NCBI GenBank assembly: GCA_024640385.1
Contig: JAHEFC010000065.1
Coordinates: 1 to 11,561, forward strand
Direction: 5' to 3'
Length of the DNA: 11,561 bases
From: Sphingobacteriales bacterium
Lineage (GTDB): Bacteria > Bacteroidota > Bacteroidia > Chitinophagales > Chitinophagaceae
Made by a program: the position numbers and the translations under genes. Shown piece by piece: positions 4,625 to 11,561 of this stretch (positions are counted from its first letter, which is position 1; the number at the start of each line of letters is the position of its first letter). The notes below the pieces were generated by a model. The model was not told the origin of the DNA, made no database searches, and saw only the letters and a list, made by a program, of their open reading frames with translations.

Positions 4625-7348
4625 ATGGAAAGGCAGCGATTACAGGAGTCAGCTCAACTTAAGATGCCCTGGAAAAAATGGGGCCCATACTTAAGCGAAA
4701 GACAGTGGGGAACTGTCAGGGAAGATTACAGTGAAAATGGTGACGCATGGAATTTCTTCACGCACGACCATGCGCGTTCCCGCGCATACCGCTGGGGAGA
4801 AGATGGTATTGCCGGAATTTCTGACGATAAACAACTAATGTGTTTTGCGTTGGCGCTATGGAATGGCAATGATCCCATTCTGAAAGAGCGATTGTTTGGA
4901 CTGACCAACAGCGAGGGCAATCATGGCGAGGATGTAAAAGAATACTACTTCTACCTGGACAATACGCCTACCCATTCCTACATGAAAATGCTGTATAAGT
5001 ATCCCCATGCTGCTTATCCTTATGGCGACCTTATTCATGAGAATCATAGGCGTTCGCGAAATGATATGGAGTATGAACTCCTGGACACAGGTGTATTCAA
5101 CGAGAACCGTTATTTCGATGTATTCGTGGAATATGCCAAGGAAGGCCCAGAAGACATATTAGTAAAGATCTCAGCCATCAACAGGGGACCGGAAACTGCT
5201 GGATTGGATATCCTTCCAACGCTTTGGTTCAGGAATAACTGGTCTTACTGGATCGCTGATTCCAATAGGGCTAATCAGAAACCAATGATCAGGAAGTCGG
5301 CATCCAGATCGGGTGCAAGCGTGCTGACGGCATCTCATTCCTTATTAGGGGAATTCACCCTGGCCTGCGAAGGTGAGGTGCCTTTACTGTTCACCGAGAA
5401 TGAAACAAACCATGAACGGCTTTTCCCGGGTAGTTCAAATGAAAGTCCGCATGTTAAAGATGGGATCAATGACTACATTGTATACGGCCAGCATAATAAA
5501 GTGAATCCCGAAAATACAGGGACAAAAGCATCGGCTCACTACCACCTGAGCATTGGTGCCGGCGAGACTGCAGTGGTCCGGCTAAGGCTGACCAAGAATA
5601 ATGCAGAAAAAGACGGCGATCTTTTCGGAAAACATTTTGAATCCATTTTTTCTGACAGGCTTCGCGAAGCAGATGAGTTTTACAGGCAGGTCACTCCTTC
5701 AACAGCAGATCCGGATAAGGCTATGGTGATGCGGCAGGCCATTGCAGGCATGCTCTGGAGTAAACAGTTCTTTTTCTTCGATGGTGATAACTGGCTTGAT
5801 GAGCATCATTCAAACGCGCTGCATAAAGGGTATAAGAACTCCCGAAATTCCGACTGGTATCACATGCTCAATGAAGACATCATCTCGATGCCAGACAAAT
5901 GGGAATATCCATGGTATGCCGCCTGGGATCTGGCATTCCATACCCTTCCTTTATCTATTGTTGATCCGGATTTTGCCAAAGAGCAACTCAGGCTCATGCT
6001 TCGTTCTTCATACATGCACCCCAATGGCCAGATCCCGGCCTACGAATGGAACTTCAGCGATGTAAATCCGCCGGTTCATGCATGGGCCACATTATTTATT
6101 CATCGCACCAACCAGGCTATTCATGGTAATTCAGACTTCTCATTTCTTAAATCCGCATTTACCAGGTTGTTGCTGAACTTCACCTGGTGGGTGAACCGCA
6201 AAGATCGATTTGGCAGAAATGTTTTTGAAGGTGGTTTTCTGGGTCTGGACAATATCGGTGTGTTTGACCGCAGTGCCCCGCTACCTACGGGGGGCTACCT
6301 TGAGCAGGCTGATGGTACCGCATGGATGTCGCTGTTCAGTCAGAATATGCTGGAGATGGCCGTTGAACTTGCTGCCGAAGACCCCACTTACGGGGAAATG
6401 GCTTTTAAATTTATTGAACATTTCTATTTTATCGCCTCCGCCATTAATAGGGAAGATGATGATGGCATGTGGGATGAAGAAGATGGATTTTACTACGATA
6501 TGCTCAGGCTGCCCAACGGCAGTTCCAGAAGACTGAAAGTACGTTCTCTGGTTGGGTTGCTCCCCATGTGTGCCACAACAGTGATAGAAGAATCGCAGAG
6601 GGCGAGTGTTCCTGCAATTATGGAACATATCAGCGAAAGACTTCGCCGGATGCCTGAACTTTTAAGAACCTGTCACCCCACTGGCAAGGATCATCTGGGA
6701 GTTGAAAACAGGGGTATACTTGCCCTGGTCAATCCTGAGAGACTGCGCCGCATCCTTACCAAAATGCTGGACGAAAATGAGTTTCTCGGTCCTCACGGTA
6801 TCCGGTCGATCTCGAAGTATCACGAGCAACATCCTTATATCTACAATGTGGACGGACAGGAATACAGGGTGGATTATCTGCCTGCAGAATCAGACTCCGG
6901 TATGTTTGGAGGAAACTCCAACTGGCGGGGCCCGGTTTGGATGCCGATGAATGTGATCATCATCAGGGCCTTATTGAACTTCTACCTGTATTATGGAGAC
7001 AATTTCAAGATCGAATGTCCCACAGGTTCAGGTAATATGATGAACCTGTTCGAAGTGTCCAAAGAGATCTCTGACCGCTTGTGCCGGATCTTCCTGCGCG
7101 ATGAGCAGGGCAGGCGCCCTGTATTTGGCGGAACACAGAAGTTCCAGGATGATCCGCACTGGCGTGACCATATTCTCTTCTTCGAATATTTTCATGGCGA
7201 TAATGGTGCGGGCCTGGGTGCCAGCCATCAAACAGGCTGGACTGGTGTGGTTGCCAAGCTGATTGAATTGTTTGGGAACCTTGATGAAAAATCTGCTCTC
7301 AGGGCAGGTAAGAAAGCAGTGTTTGAAAAAGATGTACAAAAAACCTGA
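4625..7348 (+). CDS. GH63/MGH1-type glucosidase
   Basis: This 907-residue protein belongs to the large bacterial GH63-like (MGH1-type) glucosidase group, whose length is usually close to 900. There is no signal peptide, so it should act in the cytosol. The N-terminal half carries the group's strongly conserved opening (W-K-K-W-G-P-Y-L-S-E-R-Q-W-G-T-V-R, residues about 17-33, then H-D-H-A-R-S-R-A-Y-R-W-G-E-D-G). An (alpha/alpha)6 barrel follows. By analogy with GH63 enzymes, the likely general acid is Asp435 in P-W-Y-A-A-W-D, and the likely base is Glu854 in F-F-E-Y-F-H-G-D-N-G-A-G. The barrel motif N-W-R-G-P-V-W-M-P is near residue 768. The GH63 family hydrolyses alpha-glucosidic or alpha-mannosidic bonds by inversion; the substrate of this clade is not evident from sequence. 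It is the first gene of the cassette, and the next gene starts 4 nt after its stop. A function in intracellular oligosaccharide or compatible-solute breakdown is inference. Confidence 0.85.
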   Translation: MERQRLQESAQLKMPWKKWGPYLSERQWGTVREDYSENGDAWNFFTHDHARSRAYRWGEDGIAGISDDKQLMCFALALWNGNDPILKERLFGLTNSEGNHGEDVKEYYFYLDNTPTHSYMKMLYKYPHAAYPYGDLIHENHRRSRNDMEYELLDTGVFNENRYFDVFVEYAKEGPEDILVKISAINRGPETAGLDILPTLWFRNNWSYWIADSNRANQKPMIRKSASRSGASVLTASHSLLGEFTLACEGEVPLLFTENETNHERLFPGSSNESPHVKDGINDYIVYGQHNKVNPENTGTKASAHYHLSIGAGETAVVRLRLTKNNAEKDGDLFGKHFESIFSDRLREADEFYRQVTPSTADPDKAMVMRQAIAGMLWSKQFFFFDGDNWLDEHHSNALHKGYKNSRNSDWYHMLNEDIISMPDKWEYPWYAAWDLAFHTLPLSIVDPDFAKEQLRLMLRSSYMHPNGQIPAYEWNFSDVNPPVHAWATLFIHRTNQAIHGNSDFSFLKSAFTRLLLNFTWWVNRKDRFGRNVFEGGFLGLDNIGVFDRSAPLPTGGYLEQADGTAWMSLFSQNMLEMAVELAAEDPTYGEMAFKFIEHFYFIASAINREDDDGMWDEEDGFYYDMLRLPNGSSRRLKVRSLVGLLPMCATTVIEESQRASVPAIMEHISERLRRMPELLRTCHPTGKDHLGVENRGILALVNPERLRRILTKMLDENEFLGPHGIRSISKYHEQHPYIYNVDGQEYRVDYLPAESDSGMFGGNSNWRGPVWMPMNVIIIRALLNFYLYYGDNFKIECPTGSGNMMNLFEVSKEISDRLCRIFLRDEQGRRPVFGGTQKFQDDPHWRDHILFFEYFHGDNGAGLGASHQTGWTGVVAKLIELFGNLDEKSALRAGKKAVFEKDVQKT

Positions 7349-7352
7349 TGCT

Positions 7353-8831
7353 ATGGCAACACCTCGCTATCCTTCTCTTTACCAGGTCAATACCAGGGTT
7401 TGGCTGACCGAATTATCAGCAACTCTCGGAAGGCAGGCTGGATTGGATGATATTCCAGACGCTGAACTGGACCAACTGAAAGCGATAGGGTTTGACTGGA
7501 TCTGGTTTCTCAGTGTATGGACCACGGGCGAAGCAGGGAGAAGGGTATCAAGAGAGAATCCGGAATGGCGCCGGGATTTTGAGTCAACCTTACCAGATCT
7601 GAAAGAAGAAGATATTGCCGGTTCTGGGTTTGCCATTGCTGCATATCATGTTCACCCTGACCTTGGCGGTGATGAGGCACTTAAAAGACTGCGCACCAGG
7701 TTATCTCAACGGGGTATGAAACTCATGCTTGATTTTGTTCCCAATCATATGGGCCCCGATCATCCCTGGGTTGAAGAACATCCGGAGTATTTTGTTTCCG
7801 GTACGGAAGAAGACCTCGAAAGATCTCCGCAGAATTTCACCCGGATCAGATCAAACCAAGTGGACCAGGTATTTGCGTACGGCCGCGATCCTTATTTCTC
7901 CGGGTGGCCCGATACCCTGCAGCTGGATTACAGCAATAGGGAAACAGTAAAAGCCATGACTGATGAATTGCTGAGGATCTCGGGTCAATGCGATGGCGTC
8001 AGGTGCGATATGGCCATGCTGATACTACCTGAAGTATTTGAAAGAACCTGGGGCAGGAGAGCGCAGAACTTCTGGTCACCTGCCATTGCTGCAGTGCGTG
8101 AACGCGTGCCTGATTTCTGTTTCATGGCTGAAGTATATTGGGATATGGAATGGGCCCTACAACAGGAAGGGTTCAATTATGCCTATGATAAGCGTTTGTA
8201 CGACCGGTTGACGGAGGGGCACGCCAGGGCAGTGCGGGAACATTTTTTTGCCGGTCTTGATTACCAGGATAAACTCGCGAGGTTCCTCGAAAATCATGAC
8301 GAACCCCGTGCAGCGCAAACCTTTGCCAGGGAAGTTCATCAGGCCGCGGCTATGATCACCTTCCTGTCACCCGGCCTGCGTTTCTTTCACCAGGGCCAGT
8401 TCGAAGGGAGAAAAAAACGCATCTCACCACACCTGGTGAGGGCTCCACGGGAACCTATAGACGAAGAACTGAAATTTTTTTATTCGGTATTACTCTCCCT
8501 GCTGAAGAAACCAATTTTCCGAAACGGCCATTGGAACCTGCTTGAAGCCGTTCCGGCCTGGGAAGGCAATGATTCATGGGAATCATTTATTGCTTTTTCA
8601 TGGAAAGGTGATGATGGTGCATCAACATGGGTTGTGGTTAACTATTCTGCTCATGATGGGCAATGTTATCTCAGGCTGCCGTTTCCTGAACTCCAGGGTG
8701 AGCAATGGCAGCTGAAGGATCAATGCAGTGAGGCGGTGTTTGACCGAGATGGAGACAACTTGTTTACAACCGGGCTTTACCTGGATATGAAGCCCTGGCA
8801 ATATCATGTGTTTGAAGTAGAGAAACTGTAG
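7353..8831 (+). CDS. GH13 alpha-amylase-family enzyme
   Basis: This is a 492-residue (beta/alpha)8 GH13 protein with all four signature regions: region I D-F-V-P-N-H (127-132), region II D-G-V-R-C-D with nucleophile Asp219, region III M-A-E-V-Y-W with acid/base Glu260, and region IV E-N-H-D-E-P-R with Asp316. The catalytic triad is complete, so it should be active with retention of configuration. A C-terminal beta domain follows from about 410. There is no signal peptide and no carbohydrate-binding module, which points to a cytosolic enzyme on short alpha-glucans or a glucosyl transfer reaction; the exact specificity cannot be told. I chose ATG 7353 because it lies 4 nt after the glucosidase stop and directly precedes the conserved Y-P-S-L-Y-Q-V-N-T-R-V-W start. 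ATG 7332, overlapping the upstream gene by 17 nt, is possible. A longer TTG start at 7263 is unlikely. Translational coupling with the glucosidase is likely. Confidence 0.9.
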   Translation: MATPRYPSLYQVNTRVWLTELSATLGRQAGLDDIPDAELDQLKAIGFDWIWFLSVWTTGEAGRRVSRENPEWRRDFESTLPDLKEEDIAGSGFAIAAYHVHPDLGGDEALKRLRTRLSQRGMKLMLDFVPNHMGPDHPWVEEHPEYFVSGTEEDLERSPQNFTRIRSNQVDQVFAYGRDPYFSGWPDTLQLDYSNRETVKAMTDELLRISGQCDGVRCDMAMLILPEVFERTWGRRAQNFWSPAIAAVRERVPDFCFMAEVYWDMEWALQQEGFNYAYDKRLYDRLTEGHARAVREHFFAGLDYQDKLARFLENHDEPRAAQTFAREVHQAAAMITFLSPGLRFFHQGQFEGRKKRISPHLVRAPREPIDEELKFFYSVLLSLLKKPIFRNGHWNLLEAVPAWEGNDSWESFIAFSWKGDDGASTWVVVNYSAHDGQCYLRLPFPELQGEQWQLKDQCSEAVFDRDGDNLFTTGLYLDMKPWQYHVFEVEKL

Positions 8832-8835
8832 AATG

Positions 8836-8874
8836 CCCCGGGGGCAGCTGAATTAAATATTAACCCGGCCGGGG
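8836..8874 (+). other. GC-rich intercistronic hairpin
   Basis: The gap between the GH13 and esterase genes contains CCCCGG (8836-8841) pairing with CCGGGG (8869-8874). The stem continues with GGG/CCC after a two-base bulge, around an AT-rich loop. This stands out against the AT-rich surroundings. No T-run follows, so a rho-independent terminator is unlikely; an mRNA processing or stability element within the operon, or an attenuation structure, is more plausible. Confidence 0.4.
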
Positions 8875-8903
8875 ATCAACCCCTGCCACAAACGATTGAG
8901 AAC

Positions 8904-10004
8904 ATGAAAACATTAACCGAAAAAAAAGAGAGGCTTTATAAAACCTCTACCCTGCAAAGAAGAACATTGAGAGTTGCCTATCCCGCTGGCAGGGGGAAAA
9001 TTGTATTGCGCACGGAGTCTGACTGGGATCAGGATCTGAAACCGGTATCGGTCAGCGAGGATGGCACCATCACAACTTTTGAAGTGGAAGTTGATCAGCC
9101 ATTCCTGTATTTCAAACCCTGCCTGGTTGACGATAAAGGTGAACATCACTGGTCCATTGGCGCCAACAAATTATTGTTGATGGAAGAGAAAGACCAGCGC
9201 ATACTCTATCCTTTCTTTTTCGGATCTGAGAAAGGAAGATTTTCTAAACTGGTCGAATTTCCGTCAAAGATCCTTGAACGTACACATGCACTACGCGTGT
9301 ACCTGCCACCAGGTTATGATGAGAATACACTGGCCACTTATCCGGTTGCTTTTATGCAGGATGGCCAGAATATGTTTTTCCCGGAAGAAGCCTTTATGGG
9401 CCATACCTGGGAGATCGATGAAACCAGCCAGACCTTGAGTGCCATGAGCGCAGTAGAGGATTTTGTGATCATAGGTATTCGCCCTGGTGACCGGATGGAT
9501 GAATATACCAAACCCGGATATGAAAAATATGCCCGCTCACTGGCCGAAGAGATCATACCCCTGGCAGAAAGCAAATTGCGTATTGGAACAGATCGCCGTC
9601 ACCGTTCAGTATGGGGCTCATCTCTGGGTGGCGTGGTTTCTTTCTATACCGTATGGCAGTATCCGGAGACCTTTGGTGTTGCTGTTTGCATGTCAAGCAC
9701 CTTCTCTCACAAAGACGATCTTATAGAACGGGTTATGAGTGAACCTGCTCCTGATGTTGCATTCTACCTGGATAGCGGATGGCCTGAGGACAACTACGAA
9801 GTAACGATGGCCATGGCCATGGCACTTGTTTCCCGTGGGTGGAAATATGGATTCAATCTTTTCCACTTGTGCTTCCCGCATGCACAGCATAACGAAGCCT
9901 CCTGGGGAATGCGTTTGCACCTGCCTATGCAGTTCATCAACGGAGCTGTTGCCCGTGCTGCAAGAATGGACAATCGTGTGCTGGGAGAAAAAGCCTTTAA
10001 ATGA
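8904..10004 (+). CDS. Esterase-D-type alpha/beta hydrolase with N-terminal beta domain
   Basis: This is a 366-residue protein. Residues about 18-95 form a beta-rich domain resembling the E-set/CBM48-like modules often found before such esterases (R-V-A-Y-P, then W-S-I-G-A-N-K). Residues about 110-350 are the putative esterase (PF00756-like) fold: R-V-Y-L-P-P-G-Y-D, then F-M-Q-D-G-Q-N-M-F-F. The nucleophile elbow is G-S-S-L-G with Ser240, Asp290 lies in Y-L-D-S-G-W-P-E-D, and His326 or His329 lies in P-H-A-Q-H-N-E-A-S-W. The catalytic triad appears complete. There is no signal peptide, so it should be cytosolic. Relatives cleave acyl esters from sugars, siderophores or glycans, and some have no known substrate. 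It sits 72 nt after the GH13 gene in the same orientation and is probably the last gene of the unit. A weak GAGAA Shine-Dalgarno precedes the ATG. Its place suggests it removes or transfers acyl groups on the same glycan; this is inference. Confidence 0.85.
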   Translation: MKTLTEKKERLYKTSTLQRRTLRVAYPAGRGKIVLRTESDWDQDLKPVSVSEDGTITTFEVEVDQPFLYFKPCLVDDKGEHHWSIGANKLLLMEEKDQRILYPFFFGSEKGRFSKLVEFPSKILERTHALRVYLPPGYDENTLATYPVAFMQDGQNMFFPEEAFMGHTWEIDETSQTLSAMSAVEDFVIIGIRPGDRMDEYTKPGYEKYARSLAEEIIPLAESKLRIGTDRRHRSVWGSSLGGVVSFYTVWQYPETFGVAVCMSSTFSHKDDLIERVMSEPAPDVAFYLDSGWPEDNYEVTMAMAMALVSRGWKYGFNLFHLCFPHAQHNEASWGMRLHLPMQFINGAVARAARMDNRVLGEKAFK

Positions 10005-10118
10005 TCAGGTTTGCGAAGGTCATATGGGTCCATTCACAGATTTGCATATGTGGTGACTCTATTTGGCCTGAAAAATTGGAACTCAAATTGAATAATTGGC
10101 AAAAACGCAAGTGGTGAA

Positions 10119-10586
10119 CTAATATCTCAGGTAGAAAAAAGCAGAATCCGCATCTGGCTGGGTTCCCGGCACTTTTTGAACCCACCAGAGAAGGATTTTG
10201 GTAGGCGCATTTAAGCTGGCACCAGGTTGATACGAGTATACGTCATAATCTGAAGTTGCCTGGTAATTCCCTGATTGTTGAGCATAGTATTTTTTCCGGA
10301 TACTGGAAAAGATGATTACGCTGTCAATGGACACATAGGCTCCAAGATCTGTTGACCAGGAAAAATAAACTGAATCCTCGCCATAGCCCCCTATGTATGG
10401 ATAATTTTTCCAGTCTGTAGTTTTAATGGCGATAAGTTTCTTAATCGTTGCCGTTTCAGTGCCATTCGAATGGTTGGATTGAATATCATCTTTGGAACAG
10501 GAAACATTTTGAATGCAAAAAATCCACGCCGGCAGCAATATTTTCAATAATGAATTTCCGCTCCCGCGCCAGATATGCATCTTCAT
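10119..10586 (-). CDS. Hypothetical lipoprotein
   Basis: This is a 155-residue protein. A basic N-terminus (M-K-M-H-I-W-R) and hydrophobic stretch L-L-K-I-L-L-P-A-W-I-F lead to N-V-S-C, giving a probable SPII cleavage before Cys30 and the S-K-D-D sequence common after it in Bacteroidota lipoproteins. The mature part has a polar linker (residues 31-50) and then a beta-rich, Tyr-rich region of about 100 residues (S-V-Y-F-S-W-S-T-D-L-G-A-Y and Y-D-V-Y-S-Y-Q-P-G), like a small beta-sandwich, though no family is recognised. Many tyrosines and tryptophans near the end suggest surface or ligand contact. ATG 10586 is preferred; ATG 10580 is possible and would still keep the signal. It converges with the esterase across 114 bp holding no clear terminator, and lies 157 bp downstream of the GH94 gene on the same strand. 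That 157-bp gap shows only a weak ACCAT/ATGGT dyad. Confidence 0.65.
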   Translation of the reverse strand: MKMHIWRGSGNSLLKILLPAWIFCIQNVSCSKDDIQSNHSNGTETATIKKLIAIKTTDWKNYPYIGGYGEDSVYFSWSTDLGAYVSIDSVIIFSSIRKKYYAQQSGNYQATSDYDVYSYQPGASLNAPTKILLWWVQKVPGTQPDADSAFFYLRY

Positions 10587-10743
10587 AATTGATTCTTATA
10601 CCAGCAAGTTAGATGGCTCATTTGCAGGAAAGTTGAGAAATCGATGGGTTACAGGAGTAGTAGAAATACTGCAAGATTCGAAGACGAATGCCATTTGTCG
10701 TAGTTTGAATGGTTTACCATACTATATGTGATGGTGATTTGTT

Positions 10744-11561
10744 TCAGGTACTGTGGCTGATCTCCAATTCGCAGTAGTGCTCCTGCCCGTCATCAACCAG
10801 TTTTATGATATTTGACGGCTGTTCCGAACCATCTACTATCAATCGGTTGGAGGCTATTTGTACAGCAGTATTGGTAAAACGGATATGGTAGATTGTATTG
10901 ATAAATTGATACAGGATAGTGAAAGGCTCCCAGTTTTCCGGAATACAGGGATCCAGTCGCAGCGTATCGACTTCCCTGTAAATGCCCAGCACTGATTCCA
11001 CTATCAGCCGGTACATCCATCCCGCAGAACCCGTATACCAGGTCCAGCCCGCACGGCCAACATGCTGATCCACTGAATATACATCTGCTGCCACAACGTA
11101 GGGCTCTGCCTTGTAGATGTCAATTTGTGCCGGGGTGCTTCCATGATTTACCGGATTGATCATTTGTAGCAACTCCTGTACTTTTTCCTTATTTTTTAAT
11201 TTTGCAAAGGCCATCACTAGCCATATGGCGGCGTGGGTGTATTGACCGCCATTTTCACGGACGCCGGGTACATAGCCCTTGATATATCCCGGATTCAGGC
11301 CAGACTTATCAAATGGAGGATCCAGCAACTGGATCATTCCACTGTCTTTTTTTACAAGGCGCTGATAGGCTGATTCCATGGCGGTGGCCGAACGATCAGG
11401 ATTTCCGGCGCCTGATAGTACGGACCAGCTTTGAGCAATGGAATCAATACTGCATTCCTCATTCTGGGCAGACCCGAGTGGAATGCCATTATCAAAATAG
11501 GCGCGACGGTACCATTGCCCGTCCCAGGCATTTTTTTCCATGTTCAATTGTAAGGTGGCAG
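10744..11561 (-). CDS. C-terminal part of GH94 glycoside phosphorylase module, NdvB-like (5' end outside window)
   Basis: The frame runs open from the right edge to a stop at 10744-10746, so only the last 271 residues are seen. The sequence closely matches the C-terminal GH94 module of cyclic beta-1,2-glucan synthases: W-D-G-Q-W-Y-R-R-A-Y-F-D, G-S-A-Q-N-E-E-C, P-P-F-D, then G-V-R-E-N-G-G-Q-Y-T-H-A-A-I-W, E-P-Y-V-V-A-A-D-V-Y, G-R-A-G-W-T-W-Y-T-G-S-A-G-W-M-Y-R and L-R-L-D-P-C-I-P-E-N-W. The Y-T-H and T-G-S-A-G-W motifs correspond to the phosphate-binding part of the GH94 pocket; the catalytic Asp lies upstream of the window. In NdvB this module trims linear beta-1,2-glucan by phosphorolysis before cyclisation. 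It could instead be a shorter stand-alone phosphorylase; that needs the upstream sequence. The in-frame ATG at 11541 and TTG at 11547 are internal, not true starts. No glycosyltransferase domain is visible here. Confidence 0.85.
   Translation of the reverse strand, partial: ATLQLNMEKNAWDGQWYRRAYFDNGIPLGSAQNEECSIDSIAQSWSVLSGAGNPDRSATAMESAYQRLVKKDSGMIQLLDPPFDKSGLNPGYIKGYVPGVRENGGQYTHAAIWLVMAFAKLKNKEKVQELLQMINPVNHGSTPAQIDIYKAEPYVVAADVYSVDQHVGRAGWTWYTGSAGWMYRLIVESVLGIYREVDTLRLDPCIPENWEPFTILYQFINTIYHIRFTNTAVQIASNRLIVDGSEQPSNIIKLVDDGQEHYCELEISHST

Noticed and set aside
6281..6628. 115-residue minus-strand frame inside the glucosidase gene
   Set aside because: It lies wholly antisense to well-conserved GH63 coding sequence and has no recognisable features.
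7263..7352. Longer N-terminus for the GH13 enzyme from TTG 7263
   Set aside because: It would overlap the glucosidase C-terminus by 86 nt, and the extra residues do not resemble a GH13 start.
10012..10056. CATATG repeats after the esterase as a terminator hairpin
   Set aside because: The arms are short and AT-rich, need a multi-base bulge to extend, and have no following T-run.
10513..10731. 72-residue plus-strand frame near the hypothetical lipoprotein
   Set aside because: It starts antisense to the lipoprotein signal peptide and has no convincing composition or start signal.

Overview
The window most likely comes from a member of the Bacteroidota, probably near Chitinophagaceae. The signs are moderate GC with AT-rich intergenic DNA, few clear Shine-Dalgarno sequences, small SPII-type lipoproteins, a periplasmic beta-propeller fused through one membrane helix to an AraC-type HTH, and a stand-alone LytTR regulator. 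This placement is inferred from gene style; no marker gene is present. No rRNA, tRNA, CRISPR array, insertion sequence or integrase was seen.

Layout. Positions 1-249 hold the glycine-rich, repeat-containing C-terminus of a plus-strand protein. It converges with a small DUF4440/SnoaL-like lipoprotein (260-733, minus). Diverging from that is a prokaryotic pentameric ligand-gated ion channel homologue (846-1808, plus). Two regulators follow: a membrane-anchored propeller/AraC protein (1993-3657) and an orphan LytTR protein (3848-4327). The gap 4328-4624 carries what looks like a frameshifted gene remnant on the minus strand.

From 4625 to 10004 there is a tight plus-strand carbohydrate cassette: a GH63/MGH1-type glucosidase, a GH13 alpha-amylase-family enzyme starting 4 nt after it, and an esterase-D-type alpha/beta hydrolase with an N-terminal beta domain. 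None of the three has a signal peptide and no SusC/SusD pair is visible, so the pathway is probably cytosolic (an intracellular alpha-glucan, oligosaccharide or glycosylated solute) rather than polysaccharide capture. On the minus strand follow a hypothetical lipoprotein (10119-10586) and the C-terminal part of a GH94 module closely resembling the end of NdvB-type cyclic beta-1,2-glucan synthases (10744 to the window edge).

The most interesting reading is a possible control link. A short motif (ATAACATCA) appears before the propeller/AraC gene, before the LytTR gene and directly before the glucosidase start. At the first two genes it ends about 120 bp before the start codon. This would fit a membrane-sensor/LytTR pair controlling the downstream glycan cassette, but it is a hypothesis from by-eye matching only.
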